64,000 bases of DNA from Amphritea atlantica (GTDB lineage: Bacteria; Pseudomonadota; Gammaproteobacteria; Pseudomonadales; Balneatricaceae): the NCBI GenBank assembly GCA_024397875.1, contig CP073344.1, positions 673,001 through 737,000 on the forward strand. The letters are read 5' to 3'. The notes beneath the pieces are model-generated. The model made no database searches, was not told where the DNA came from, and was given only the letters and a program-made list of their open reading frames with translations. The position numbers and the translations under genes are program-made. Of the stretch, positions 1 through 8,018 are shown piece after piece (position 1 is the stretch's first letter; every line of letters starts with the position of its first letter).

Positions 1-909
1 GAAGGCACGCAGTTTTTATTACTGGATCTTCCAGCTGAGGGGGTAAAACTGGCCGCTGATGCTGCACAGGGTAGCGGTACTGTTCTGTTTAACCTTAGTG
101 CCCTTGAAAACAACCTGCGGGATGCAGACTGTTACGCTAATTTGCTGCATATAGCACCTAGCCGTCGGATGCTGACTGATGCGATGGCGCAGTACCTGAT
201 CTCTAAAAAATGGAAAGAGGTGCTGGTGCTGCACAGTGATACGGAAGCCGATCAGCGCTATCTCGATTCATTACAGGCGTCCGCCAAAAAGTTTGGTCTC
301 GATCTGGTCGCCCTTAAGTCATACACGCTGGGGAATGACCCCCGCCAGCGCTACCAGAACAATATCGCCCTGTTAACCGCTAAGTATGATTATGATGTGG
401 TCTATGTTGTCGATAGCAGGGGAGAGTTTGCCGTCGATGTGCCGTACTCCATCATTAAACCACGACCAGTGGTCGGTGCATCCGGGCTGGTGGCAGACTG
501 GTGGCACTGGGCCTGGGAGCGTAATGGTGCTCCTCAGGTCAACAAACGTTTTAAAAAGAAAGCGAAGCGGCAGATGACCGGCTTCGATTGGTCAGCCTGG
601 TTAGCGGTGAAGGTGATTGCCCAGGCAATGCTCGATCTGCCTACGTCTGATAACCGCGCTGTCACCGCTGAATCACTGTTTCATACGATACGTTCTGAAT
701 CGTTTAAGCTGGATGGTGCCAAAGGCTATCCGCTGAACTTCCGCCCCTGGAACAATCAGCTCAGACAACCCGTTTTCCTCACCTCGCTGAACCGTGTCAT
801 CGGGCGTGCGCCCATTGATGGTTTCCTGCATCCGATGAATAACCTCGATGTGCTCGGCAGTGATCATGATGAGGGGCGCTGCCAACTGAATCCGGGAGGC
901 AGTCTGTGA
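1..909 (+). CDS. PQQ-dehydrogenase-associated ABC transporter substrate-binding protein (5' end missing)
   Basis: The frame is open from base 1, so the N-terminus and signal peptide lie outside the window; about 302 residues remain. The protein resembles the type I periplasmic binding proteins found beside PQQ-dependent alcohol dehydrogenases (TIGR03863-like family), with conserved stretches such as HIAPSRRMLTDAMAQYL and a C-terminal segment ending in NPGGSL. It overlaps the downstream permease by 4 bases (GTGA), so the two are translationally coupled. It presumably delivers a ligand tied to alcohol oxidation to the transporter; the ligand of the family is unknown. The ATPase gene should lie upstream of base 1. 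Confidence 0.8.
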   Translation, partial: EGTQFLLLDLPAEGVKLAADAAQGSGTVLFNLSALENNLRDADCYANLLHIAPSRRMLTDAMAQYLISKKWKEVLVLHSDTEADQRYLDSLQASAKKFGLDLVALKSYTLGNDPRQRYQNNIALLTAKYDYDVVYVVDSRGEFAVDVPYSIIKPRPVVGASGLVADWWHWAWERNGAPQVNKRFKKKAKRQMTGFDWSAWLAVKVIAQAMLDLPTSDNRAVTAESLFHTIRSESFKLDGAKGYPLNFRPWNNQLRQPVFLTSLNRVIGRAPIDGFLHPMNNLDVLGSDHDEGRCQLNPGGSL

Positions 910-1715
910 ATTCCATGCATGCGATCAATGCATTCAGCGCACTGTCCGCCCGCGAGACCAGCAAGTTCATGCGTCAGAAAGGGCGTCTGTTTTCAGCACT
1001 GGTGAGGCCCGCCTTATGGCTTCTGGTGTTTGCCGCCGGTTTTCAGAATGTCTTCGGGGTAGCGGTTATCCCCCCGTATGAATCTTATATCGAGTATGAG
1101 GTGTACATCACGCCGGGTCTGTTGTGTATGGTGATGCTGTTCAACGGTATGCAGTCATCTTTGTCGATGGTGTATGACCGGGAGATGGGGCTGATGCGTC
1201 TGTTACTGACAGCGCCACTGCCGCGCTGGTATATCCTGTTTAGTAAACTGATGGCCGGGACACTGTTATCGCTGTTGCAGGTGTACAGCTTTATGATTAT
1301 CTGCTGGCTGTTTGATGTGGATATCCCGCTCTATGGTGCGCTCACCGCACTGCCTGCGTTTATCCTCGCCGCGCTGATGCTGGGGGCGCTGGGGTTGTTA
1401 CTTTCGGTATCGGTGAAACAGCTGGAGAATTTCGCCGGGATGATGAACTTTGTAATCTTCCCCATGTTCTTTATCTCGCCGGCGCTCTACCCGCTGTGGA
1501 AACTGGAAGAGGCGGGTGCAGAGCTGGTGTATCAGGTCGCGCAGTACAACCCCTTTAGTCACGCCGTAGAGCTGGTGCGTTTTGCCCTGTATGGCCAGTT
1601 TAACTGGCTATCACTTGGGGTCGTCAGCGGGGCCTTTATACTATTTTTTAGTCTGGCGGTGTGGGGCTATGATCCTCAGAAAGGCTTGGTAGGGCGGTCA
1701 AAGTCAGGCGGGTAG
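906..1715 (+). CDS. pedC: ABC transporter permease, PedC-like
   Basis: A 269-residue ABC-2 type inner-membrane permease with about six hydrophobic segments. It contains the ABC-2 core YDREMGLMRLLLTAPLPRWY (about residues 93-112). It matches the PedC type of permease that accompanies quinoprotein ethanol dehydrogenases in Pseudomonas. The start is GTG, chosen because it overlaps the stop of the preceding binding-protein gene; an ATG four codons on is the alternative. ABC-2 permeases are usually exporters, which sits oddly with a periplasmic binding protein. The direction and cargo of transport are unknown for this family. Confidence 0.78.
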   Translation: MNSMHAINAFSALSARETSKFMRQKGRLFSALVRPALWLLVFAAGFQNVFGVAVIPPYESYIEYEVYITPGLLCMVMLFNGMQSSLSMVYDREMGLMRLLLTAPLPRWYILFSKLMAGTLLSLLQVYSFMIICWLFDVDIPLYGALTALPAFILAALMLGALGLLLSVSVKQLENFAGMMNFVIFPMFFISPALYPLWKLEEAGAELVYQVAQYNPFSHAVELVRFALYGQFNWLSLGVVSGAFILFFSLAVWGYDPQKGLVGRSKSGG

Positions 1716-1770
1716 ACTTTATTTAGGCCTGGCTAAGGAGCTGACAACCCTGAGGAGCCAGCCCTGACTT

Positions 1771-1813
1771 GCGGAGTTTGAGTAACTTGTATGGCAACAC
1801 ACTCCGCTTTCCC
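1771..1813 (+). terminator. weak hairpin after pedC
   Basis: GCGGAGT and ACTCCGC form a 7-bp stem with a long loop, followed by TTTCCC. The loop length and short T run make it a poor terminator. The rest of 1716-1933 shows only a degenerate copy of the CTCTGTG-rich repeat at about 1860-1885. Confidence 0.3.
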
Positions 1814-1933
1814 ATTTGTTCAGATTATATCCCAATAGCAGCCAGTATTTTTACACATAATCTCTGTGTTCTCTGTGTTTAAACGGTTGTTGTGCTTTTT
1901 ATTTTATTATCGCTCTCTGTAAACGGATGCCTC

Positions 1934-3175
1934 TCAGATTTGCATTGTTTCAATCAGTGGAATTGAACGGGTCACTATCCAGTAGGCCGACACCACCAGG
2001 GTGAACAACGAGACGTAGACGTGAATCGGTCTGGCAGAGGTCAGATGCTTTCTGATCAGTGCGGTCAGTACAAATGCCAGACCATAGACAAACAGCTGGC
2101 CCGCTTCGATACCGACATTGAACGAAAGCAGATTGCTGAGACTGGTTTGAGAACCCTCCCGTGCCAGTTCATTAAAGACAAATGAGAATCCAAAGCCGTG
2201 AATAACACCGATAATCAGTATCGGAGTGGTGCCGATATGCTGCGCTTTTTTGCACAGTAACAGGATTGCGGTGACGCAGATTGTCAGGGCAATCAACAGT
2301 TCGATCCCCGGTGTAAATGCAGGCGATGTAATCGCCAGGTTATTGCCGAACAGCAGGCTGAATGAGTGTCCGATGGTGAACGCTGTGGCCAGAGACAGCA
2401 GCCTGATAAAACCGCTAGCACTGAAAAATAGTAGCAGTATAAACAGGATATGGTCGGTGCCAATCAGTATATGGCTGAAGCCGCTGCTGAAGCCATCAAT
2501 CAGTCGTGCTGTCAGCGAAGGCTGGCGGGTGGTTGAGTAGTCGAGAATCCCCACCGTTGTTGCAGATGTTTTTTCGTCATCCCTGTAGAGGTTAATGATA
2601 TTGGCGAGACGATTAATGGCATTGAATTTATCACCCAGAATACTGCTGATGGTGATTTCATCGTTGATCAATGAGGTATCAGGTAGCCTTAGCCTGATAT
2701 CCAGTCCTGCATCAAACAGTGAACGGGAATCTGCGCTGATACTGACGTCACCGTTAAAATTGCTCTGGGCTGTGTCTAAACTACTGAAGGGTTTGCGGCT
2801 GTCTGAGTTAAATATGTTGATTGCCTCAACACGATAGAGCTGCTGCTGCCCATTTTTTTTGATGCTGTATCCTGCTGTGATCAGGGTTTTTAACTCTGCC
2901 AGATTTTCCCGGATCTCATTGTGATTGATCAGATACTCGACGGTGTCTGCTGCGGATATTCTCTGTGTAAAAGGAACTTCCTGTTTACTGTCCATCCCTT
3001 TCCAGCTGTCATCCAGAAGAATCAGGGGAAGCGGCATGCGCATCAGAATAATAGTGTCCTGGTTTGCTTCATACAGATGGATGATTCTTGGCTCAAAATG
3101 GGAGAAATGAGCGTTTGCTGCTGAGCTGAGTAACGAGCTTATGAGGATGAGGAACAGTGCGTATATTTTTTTCAT
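1934..3175 (-). CDS. HupE/UreJ-type membrane protein
   Basis: A 413-residue protein with a signal peptide (hydrophobic run after MKKIYA, ending ...ANA), a periplasmic domain of about 200 residues, and a C-terminal HupE/UreJ_2 domain with about six membrane segments. Family motifs include GFSHILIGTDHILFILLLF and GVIHGFGFSF, which carry His/Asp residues suited to metal binding. HupE/UreJ relatives are linked to nickel or other metal supply; the substrate here is unknown. It follows the VOC gene on the same strand and is probably cotranscribed with it. The start at 3175 is preferred over an ATG at 3187, because a strong hairpin ends 5 bases before the latter. The Shine-Dalgarno (AGG) is poorly spaced, so the start is uncertain. 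Confidence 0.72.
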   Translation of the reverse strand: MKKIYALFLILISSLLSSAANAHFSHFEPRIIHLYEANQDTIILMRMPLPLILLDDSWKGMDSKQEVPFTQRISAADTVEYLINHNEIRENLAELKTLITAGYSIKKNGQQQLYRVEAINIFNSDSRKPFSSLDTAQSNFNGDVSISADSRSLFDAGLDIRLRLPDTSLINDEITISSILGDKFNAINRLANIINLYRDDEKTSATTVGILDYSTTRQPSLTARLIDGFSSGFSHILIGTDHILFILLLFFSASGFIRLLSLATAFTIGHSFSLLFGNNLAITSPAFTPGIELLIALTICVTAILLLCKKAQHIGTTPILIIGVIHGFGFSFVFNELAREGSQTSLSNLLSFNVGIEAGQLFVYGLAFVLTALIRKHLTSARPIHVYVSLFTLVVSAYWIVTRSIPLIETMQI

Positions 3176-3191
3176 AACCTGTACCATTTTT

Positions 3192-3221
3192 TAATAGCAT
3201 TACCCGAAGGTAATGCTATTA
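3192..3221 (-). promoter_or_regulatory. 13-bp hairpin with UUCG loop between VOC and HupE genes
   Basis: TAATAGCATTACC and GGTAATGCTATTA pair perfectly over 13 bp. In the minus-strand transcript the loop is UUCG closed by a C-G pair, a classic extra-stable tetraloop. There is no U run, so it is unlikely to be a terminator. It probably stabilises the mRNA or modulates translation of the HupE-type gene. Confidence 0.6.
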
Positions 3222-3249
3222 GTAACCTTATTAGTTTTCTGAAGCGCTA

Positions 3250-3837
3250 TTAGTAGCGTGGGTCCCACATTCTGCCCCCCATCTCTTTTTCGTACCCCTG
3301 GCCAAATGGGTAGCTGACAATCTCCAGCTGCATGCCCCATGGCGCCATGAAGTACACCCAGGTCAGACCTTTCATGCCGGTATCAGTAAAGGTATGTGGC
3401 TTGCCCAGCACTTTTATCCCTTTATCTTCCAGATATTTAACAGCGGTGGCCATATCGTCTACATAGAATGCAAGGTGGTGCCCACCAATGTCACTGTTAC
3501 GCGGAAGGGTTTTTCTTTGATCTGGAGATGTGTACTGAAAGATCTCAAGGTTTACACCATTTCCACAACGCATCAGATGGGCGGTGGAAATCACTGCCTT
3601 TTTGTCTACATTCAGGTTTTCTGTCATCCAGTCATTATCAAATGGACCAAAAGGACCAATTGAATAAAAAGATTCGCAGCCGATGATATCTTTAAAAAAA
3701 GCAGTTGCTTCTTCAACATTTGGGACGGTGAATCCCAGATGCTGACTACCCCGCATACCGGGTATACCCGCCTGGCTTTGTTGGATGAAAAGGGAAAATA
3801 AAAACAGTGATGCGGTTAATATTTTTATTTTTTTCAT
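3250..3837 (-). CDS. exported VOC (glyoxalase/dioxygenase fold) protein
   Basis: A 195-residue protein with a signal peptide (MKKIKILTASLFLFSLF...QAG) and one vicinal-oxygen-chelate domain of paired beta-alpha-beta-beta-beta units. The first unit starts at QHLGFTVPNVEEATAFF and the second at GGHHLAFYVDDMATAVKYL. Candidate metal ligands are the His of QHLGF, the Glu of NLEIF, the His of HHLAF and the Glu of QLEIV. The start at 3837 has a GGAG site 7 bases upstream; an in-frame ATG at 3882 would put charged residues before the signal peptide. Exported VOC proteins recur near PQQ dehydrogenases but have no settled function. Confidence 0.75.
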   Translation of the reverse strand: MKKIKILTASLFLFSLFIQQSQAGIPGMRGSQHLGFTVPNVEEATAFFKDIIGCESFYSIGPFGPFDNDWMTENLNVDKKAVISTAHLMRCGNGVNLEIFQYTSPDQRKTLPRNSDIGGHHLAFYVDDMATAVKYLEDKGIKVLGKPHTFTDTGMKGLTWVYFMAPWGMQLEIVSYPFGQGYEKEMGGRMWDPRY

Positions 3838-4135
3838 GTTGATACTCCATGGTTTATGAACAGTGAACTCCCATAAACGCATTTCCCGTGCCAGTTAGTG
3901 GATTCTTGCGGCAAGTCTGTAATAGCGGTGGAAACAGGGCATTTATTTAATATGAGGCGGAAGTCTTCTGCATCAGTGTGTATCAGTATTCGAGTCAGAG
4001 TGTGCCAGGCAGACACTATCAGCGTGGATCAGGGATCATTAACGAGTGATGGGGGTATTGCTGTTGCAGGGTTTAGAACCCCCGCAATGAAGCAGGGGCG
4101 GGGCACGTATGTTTTAAGCGGTACTTCCTGCCGGT

Positions 4136-4210
4136 TTAGCGGTGTGCGAAGTACATTGTGACTTCGAAACCAATTCTCAGATCTTTATACGCTGGTTTTG
4201 TCCAGTTCAT
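4136..4210 (-). CDS. pqqA: PQQ precursor peptide PqqA
   Basis: A 24-residue peptide containing [13 protein letters not shown], with the conserved Glu16 and Tyr20 (E-x3-Y) that PqqE crosslinks to build pyrroloquinoline quinone. The whole peptide closely follows the Pseudomonas-type PqqA consensus. It starts at ATG 4210, with GAGGA about 9 bases upstream. It lies alone on the minus strand, some 6 kb from pqqBCDE and divergent from the dehydrogenase gene. A -24/-12 promoter at 4271-4286 would give a leader of about 50 bases. It may continue into the VOC and HupE genes 300 bases downstream. Confidence 0.93.
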   Translation of the reverse strand: MNWTKPAYKDLRIGFEVTMYFAHR

Positions 4211-4270
4211 TTTATTTTCCTCATTTATAGATGAATGCATAACGTGACTTGAAATGTCATGAATGAGTAA

Positions 4271-4286
4271 AGCAAAGATCGTACCC
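4271..4286 (-). promoter_or_regulatory. sigma54 promoter for pqqA
   Basis: On the minus strand the sequence is GGGTACGATCTTTGCT against the consensus TGGCACGN4TTGCW. The invariant GG and GC dinucleotides are correctly spaced, and only two other positions differ. The predicted transcript start is near 4260, about 50 bases before the pqqA ATG. Confidence 0.65.
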
Positions 4287-4449
4287 GCCTGGTCATGAAA
4301 GAGTCTTCCTATGCTCAGAATTCCTGCTTCATCGGGACAGAAGCTGCACCGACACACAAAGTCTCGTTAGCCGGGGGAGCTGCCGGGTTTGTCTGTCGGT
4401 CGGTTTGTTGTAAACGCCCCTCAGCTCACACTGCTCTGTAATACAGTCT

Positions 4450-4480
4450 GTGTCATTCCCTGACACGATTTGTGTTGTCA
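4450..4480. promoter_or_regulatory. candidate upstream activator site (TGTCA/TGACA dyads)
   Basis: GTGTCA-TTCCC-TGACAC (4450-4466) is a perfect 6-bp dyad, and a further TGTCA follows at 4476-4480. It lies about 150 bases upstream of the dehydrogenase start site and 190 from that of pqqA, in the range expected for a sigma54 activator. The assignment to the 8019-10076 regulator is inferred. Confidence 0.45.
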
Positions 4481-4596
4481 TGCTGGATTCATTGTTCAGA
4501 CAAATCTCTGGAGTTCTCCGCAGTGTCGTCTTTTTTTGATTAAAAGTACTTATATATCAGTGCATTAGTTTTTTTTGTGGCAAGGGTTCTCGATAT

Positions 4597-4611
4597 TGGC
4601 CTGCATGTTGC
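4597..4611 (+). promoter_or_regulatory. sigma54 promoter for the quinoprotein dehydrogenase
   Basis: TGGCCTGCATGTTGC matches TGGC-N7-TTGC exactly, with GG and GC at -24 and -12. The predicted start is near 4623, giving a leader of about 61 bases before the GTG at 4684. Confidence 0.7.
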
Positions 4612-4683
4612 GTTGCTCTCTGATGTGTAGTGGCGGACTTACCCGGGTGGGTCTGCATGATATTGATAGATGGAGATCGAGAA

Positions 4684-6348
4684 GTGATTAAAATAAAAAA
4701 ACTAGCGCTATCCGCATGTATTACGTCGACCCTTGCCTTGTCGTGCGCTTCGGCTGTGAATGCATCTTCAGAAAGCCCTGATGACTGGCCGCAATACCAC
4801 CGAACGTCTGATGCATGGCGATATAGCCCATTGGATCAGATCAACTCGGATAACATTGATAAGCTTAAAGTGGCCTGGATTCATCAGCCGGGCGATATTC
4901 AGATGGGCTTGCAGGCAACGCCGATCGTGGTTGATGGCATTGCTTATTATATCGGGCCAAATAACAACGTATTTGCCCTGGAAGCGGCGACCGGTAAACA
5001 GATCTGGCACTATCAGGCTGATCTGGATGCGATTGTTGATGAGGTGTTCTATGTGGCCGCAAGTCGTGGCGTCACAGTCGGCCATGGGAACGTCTATGTC
5101 GGGTCTCTCGACGGGCGCTTTATTGCGCTTGATCAGAAAACTGGTAAAGAAAAGTGGTCAACTCAGATTACCGATCAGGAAAAGTGCTACGGCTGCCTGT
5201 TCTCCTCTCCACCACAGCTGGCGGGAGATGTCCTGTTCGGCGGAACCACCGGTGGTGACCAGCCAACTCAGGGTAAAATCTTCGCGGTCAATGCGATTAC
5301 CGGCGAAAGGATGTGGACCTTCGATATTCTGAAAAAAGATGATCCGAAAAGCTGGCCAGGCGATTCCGGTGAAGTTGGCGGAAGCGGTGCCTGGTTGCCG
5401 GGTACCTACGATAAAAAAACTGACACCATCTTTATCGGTACTTCAAATGCGGCGCCTGATTTCTATGGTGCAGAGCGCGAAGGGGATAACAAATACAGTG
5501 CCAGCCTGCTGGCTCTCGAGCCTAAAACGGGTAAGTTGAAATGGGCTTATCAGGAGATTCCGCATGATGTCTGGGACTATGATTCAGCTTATGAAGCACT
5601 GAGTCTGAATGTCGACGGCAAAGATGTTTTAGTACATCTCAACAAAAGTGGTTACGTTTTTGTATTGGAGAAAGCTACCGGTAAGGTCGAGAACGTCTGG
5701 CCTTTGGCGGAGAATATCAACTTTGTTAAAGGTATCGATCCTAAAACCGGTGAGCTGATTGGCCGGGTTGATATGCCTGAAGGTAAAGAAACCACGATCT
5801 GTCCTTATCTATTGGGTGCCCGTAGCTGGAATCATGGAGCCTATAACCCCGATACAGGTCTCTGGTACACCAACGCGATGGAGGTGTGTAACGTTGTCGT
5901 TCCTGCACCTCAGGAACATGAGAGTGTCGGTATCGCCGGTCTCTATCTGGGGGTCAGTAAGCTGGTGGCGGTTCCGCCTCCGGGCAAGAAAGCTTCAGCC
6001 CGACTGGATGCACGTGACCCGATCACCGGTAAATTGAAATGGTCTGTTGATTACCCGCTTCCCGGTCTGGGTAGTGTTCTGACTACCGGCGGTAACCTGG
6101 TCTTTAATGGTGACCCCTACGGTGTGATCCACGGATATAACGCAGAGAATGGCAAAGAGATCTGGAACTTCAATGCCGGTTCCGGTCTTCGTGGCGGTAT
6201 TGTCAGCTACTCAGTTAAGGGTAAACAGTACATTCTGGCTTCAACCGGATTTGGTTCCCATGCGCCAGGATTTATGGCGAGTGCTTTCCCTGAAGTCAGC
6301 GGATTACCCGGTGGTGCAGCCTTGGTTGCATTTACCCTGGAAGACTAG
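4684..6348 (+). CDS. PQQ-dependent alcohol dehydrogenase, DYD (lanthanide-type) signature
   Basis: A 554-residue periplasmic quinoprotein of the methanol/ethanol dehydrogenase family: signal peptide (cleavage near VNA), then an eight-bladed propeller with repeated W-motifs such as ALEAATGKQIWHY and ALDQKTGKEKW. The catalytic Asp298 lies in HDVWDYDSAYE. Asp300, two residues on, is the extra carboxylate found in lanthanide enzymes (XoxF, PedH); calcium enzymes carry Ala or Ser there. The usual vicinal Cys-Cys pair before the RG motif is absent (FYVAASRG); instead there is a CYGC pair near residue 170. The GTG at 4684 (GGAG 8 bases upstream) is preferred over starts at 4630 or 4657. It heads the set with cytochrome c and a XoxJ-like protein. 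The substrate is probably a short alcohol. Confidence 0.88.
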   Translation: MIKIKKLALSACITSTLALSCASAVNASSESPDDWPQYHRTSDAWRYSPLDQINSDNIDKLKVAWIHQPGDIQMGLQATPIVVDGIAYYIGPNNNVFALEAATGKQIWHYQADLDAIVDEVFYVAASRGVTVGHGNVYVGSLDGRFIALDQKTGKEKWSTQITDQEKCYGCLFSSPPQLAGDVLFGGTTGGDQPTQGKIFAVNAITGERMWTFDILKKDDPKSWPGDSGEVGGSGAWLPGTYDKKTDTIFIGTSNAAPDFYGAEREGDNKYSASLLALEPKTGKLKWAYQEIPHDVWDYDSAYEALSLNVDGKDVLVHLNKSGYVFVLEKATGKVENVWPLAENINFVKGIDPKTGELIGRVDMPEGKETTICPYLLGARSWNHGAYNPDTGLWYTNAMEVCNVVVPAPQEHESVGIAGLYLGVSKLVAVPPPGKKASARLDARDPITGKLKWSVDYPLPGLGSVLTTGGNLVFNGDPYGVIHGYNAENGKEIWNFNAGSGLRGGIVSYSVKGKQYILASTGFGSHAPGFMASAFPEVSGLPGGAALVAFTLED

Positions 6349-6361
6349 TTAGTTCCGCATT

Positions 6362-6391
6362 GGGGGTGGCGTAGCCGCTGCCCCCTTTTTT
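6362..6391 (+). terminator. intrinsic terminator/attenuator between dehydrogenase and cytochrome genes
   Basis: GGGGG-T-GGC pairs with GCC-(GCTG)-CCCCC and is followed by six T. It lies inside what looks like one operon, so partial readthrough would keep the enzyme in excess over the cytochrome and binding protein. Confidence 0.7.
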
Positions 6392-6418
6392 CAGATGATT
6401 GAGTGGGAGAGTACTGTT

Positions 6419-6844
6419 ATGTCAGTTCAGTTATTAACATCGATACGCTATAGCGTATTCCTGATTACACTGCTGAGTGGGGTCACTTATGCCGTGGCGC
6501 CGCCGGTTAGCGATGATGGAAAAACTGCAAAGAAAAAAGCTCAGGAAGATCCTGAGTATATTGCCGAGATGAAGGCGAAAGTCTTTAGTAAAGAGAACAG
6601 TTCAGTTGCCAATGGTGAGCACCGGTTTAATCAGACCTGTGTTTACTGTCATGGACATCAGGGCTCAGGAGGAAAAGCCAGGAAACTTCAGGGACGTGAG
6701 TTTGATGCAGATTACCTTTTTAAAACAATCACAAAAGGAAAAAAACGCGGTTCATTAGTCATGCCACCGTGGAAAAGGACATTCACACCCGAAGAACGCT
6801 GGGAGTTGGTGACCTATATCCTGTCGTTAAGTGAAGAAAAGTAA
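6419..6844 (+). CDS. periplasmic cytochrome c, electron acceptor of the quinoprotein dehydrogenase
   Basis: A 141-residue class I c-type cytochrome. A signal peptide ends near TYAVA. The single haem site is CVYCH, and the likely axial Met is in LVMPPWK. The C-terminal helix FTPEERWELVTYILSL is typical. The ATG at 6419 has GGAGA 8 bases upstream; an upstream ATG at 6395 lacks one. It lies directly behind the dehydrogenase, as XoxG or ExaB do, and should take electrons from PQQ to the respiratory chain. Confidence 0.85.
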   Translation: MSVQLLTSIRYSVFLITLLSGVTYAVAPPVSDDGKTAKKKAQEDPEYIAEMKAKVFSKENSSVANGEHRFNQTCVYCHGHQGSGGKARKLQGREFDADYLFKTITKGKKRGSLVMPPWKRTFTPEERWELVTYILSLSEEK

Positions 6845-6870
6845 CAACCAGTCAAACCGTGAGGTCCGAT

Positions 6871-7668
6871 ATGAGTATAAAAATAAAAAGACTGACGCCC
6901 CGATTTCATAAACGACTGAGTTCAGTGATTATCAGTTTTATCGCATGGACGTTTATCGCTATAAGTCCGGCTGCAAATTCGCAGGCAATCAGTGAGATCA
7001 GAGCAAGTGGTGAAATTAATCTGTGTGCAAATCCGGAACAGATGCCATTCTCTAAGCAGGCTGATACACCTGAAGGCCTGCAGATCGATGTGGCAAGGGC
7101 TATCGCTGAAAAGTTAGGCGTATCTCTGAATGTTTCCTGGATCTTTTCTAAGCGTCAGGCTAAGAAAGTGGGTTGTGATTTTTATGCTGGTGTTGCCCGG
7201 CTTAAAGGTGGCGATTCAAAATATCTGCTGATCACAGAACCCTATCTACGTCTTGAGTTTAAGCTGGTTACCCGTGATAACGGCCCGGTTATCAATAGTA
7301 TCGATGATCTTAAACCGCTGGTGGTAGGGGTGTCGCCGGGCAGCATTGCATCCCATGCTTTAACTAAAAACAATATCCGTATTGCCGTACGCTTTCCTGA
7401 TGAAGCCAGCCGTTTGCAGGCACTGGCTGATGGGCTAATTGACGCCGCCGTAGTGACCAATGTTTCCGCAGGATGGTTTCAGACCGGTCATGGACAGCTA
7501 CAGGTGTTTGATGCCGAGGCTGTTCTCAGCACCGGACTGAATTACGATTATGCGCTGGGATTACGCAAGTCAGATGATAACTCCCGTAATCGTTTTAATC
7601 AGCTACTGGCCGAGATGAAGAATGATGGTTCATTGGCAGACATACTGAATCGTTATGGCGTCAAATAA
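6871..7668 (+). CDS. XoxJ/MoxJ-like periplasmic binding protein
   Basis: A 265-residue protein with a signal peptide (ending near ANSQA) and a type II periplasmic binding fold: ASGEINLCANPEQMPFS, then GLQIDVARAIAEKLG and GVSPGSIASHAL. It matches the family of quinoprotein-dehydrogenase-associated binding proteins (TIGR03871-like; MoxJ/XoxJ), thought to help activate the dehydrogenase or link it to its cytochrome rather than import a solute. The ATG at 6871 has GAGG 6 bases upstream. It is the third gene of the dehydrogenase-cytochrome-J order seen in xox clusters, which supports the lanthanide reading. Confidence 0.82.
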   Translation: MSIKIKRLTPRFHKRLSSVIISFIAWTFIAISPAANSQAISEIRASGEINLCANPEQMPFSKQADTPEGLQIDVARAIAEKLGVSLNVSWIFSKRQAKKVGCDFYAGVARLKGGDSKYLLITEPYLRLEFKLVTRDNGPVINSIDDLKPLVVGVSPGSIASHALTKNNIRIAVRFPDEASRLQALADGLIDAAVVTNVSAGWFQTGHGQLQVFDAEAVLSTGLNYDYALGLRKSDDNSRNRFNQLLAEMKNDGSLADILNRYGVK

Positions 7669-8018
7669 ATCCGTTTTGGATCGTGTTTGCTTCTTCCATA
7701 TCTGCTTATCCAGGGCAGAGTTTTGAGCGCGTCTTTCGCGCTTCTTTGTTATCTGTTGCTTCTGTAATAATGGCGGGTAAGGAAAGTGCTGGATCGATCG
7801 TGAAGGGCGATGTGACGGCTGAGTGGCCTCTTTACAGGGGCTCAATGAATGTATGCTATATTTAACAGAGGTTTTTTGTGCCAAAGTATAGTTTTAACAT
7901 AGGGTAAAAGGAGTAGTTTAGGGATACTGTGGGCTTGTACAACTTGACACTAAATAAATATAAAAATGATCCCTGTCTGGCGTTGAATTGCGAAGGCGGG
8001 GAGTGAACAGGTGAATTG
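7669..8018. other. gap before the sigma54 activator gene
   Basis: These 350 bases hold no convincing gene or terminator. A TTGACA at 7944 lacks a well-spaced -10 element, so the promoter of the activator is not resolved. Confidence 0.4.

Larger units (their letters stand above)
4211..4683. other. divergent control region between pqqA and the quinoprotein dehydrogenase
   Basis: This 473-base stretch has no gene. It holds two outward-facing -24/-12 promoters (4271-4286 minus, 4597-4611 plus) and, between them, a cluster of TGTCA/TGACA dyads at 4450-4480 that could bind a shared activator. Confidence 0.6.

Noticed and set aside
3834..4016. 60-residue minus frame between the VOC and pqqA genes
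   Set aside because: No ribosome site and no similarity; likely the untranslated part between two genes.
7944..7969. TTGACA as a -35 element for the activator gene
   Set aside because: No -10-like hexamer at 16-18 bases; TATAAA is only 9 bases away.
7978..7991. TGGC-N6-TTGC before the sigma54 activator gene
   Set aside because: The spacer is one base short, so GG and GC do not fall at -24/-12; sigma54 promoters tolerate this poorly.
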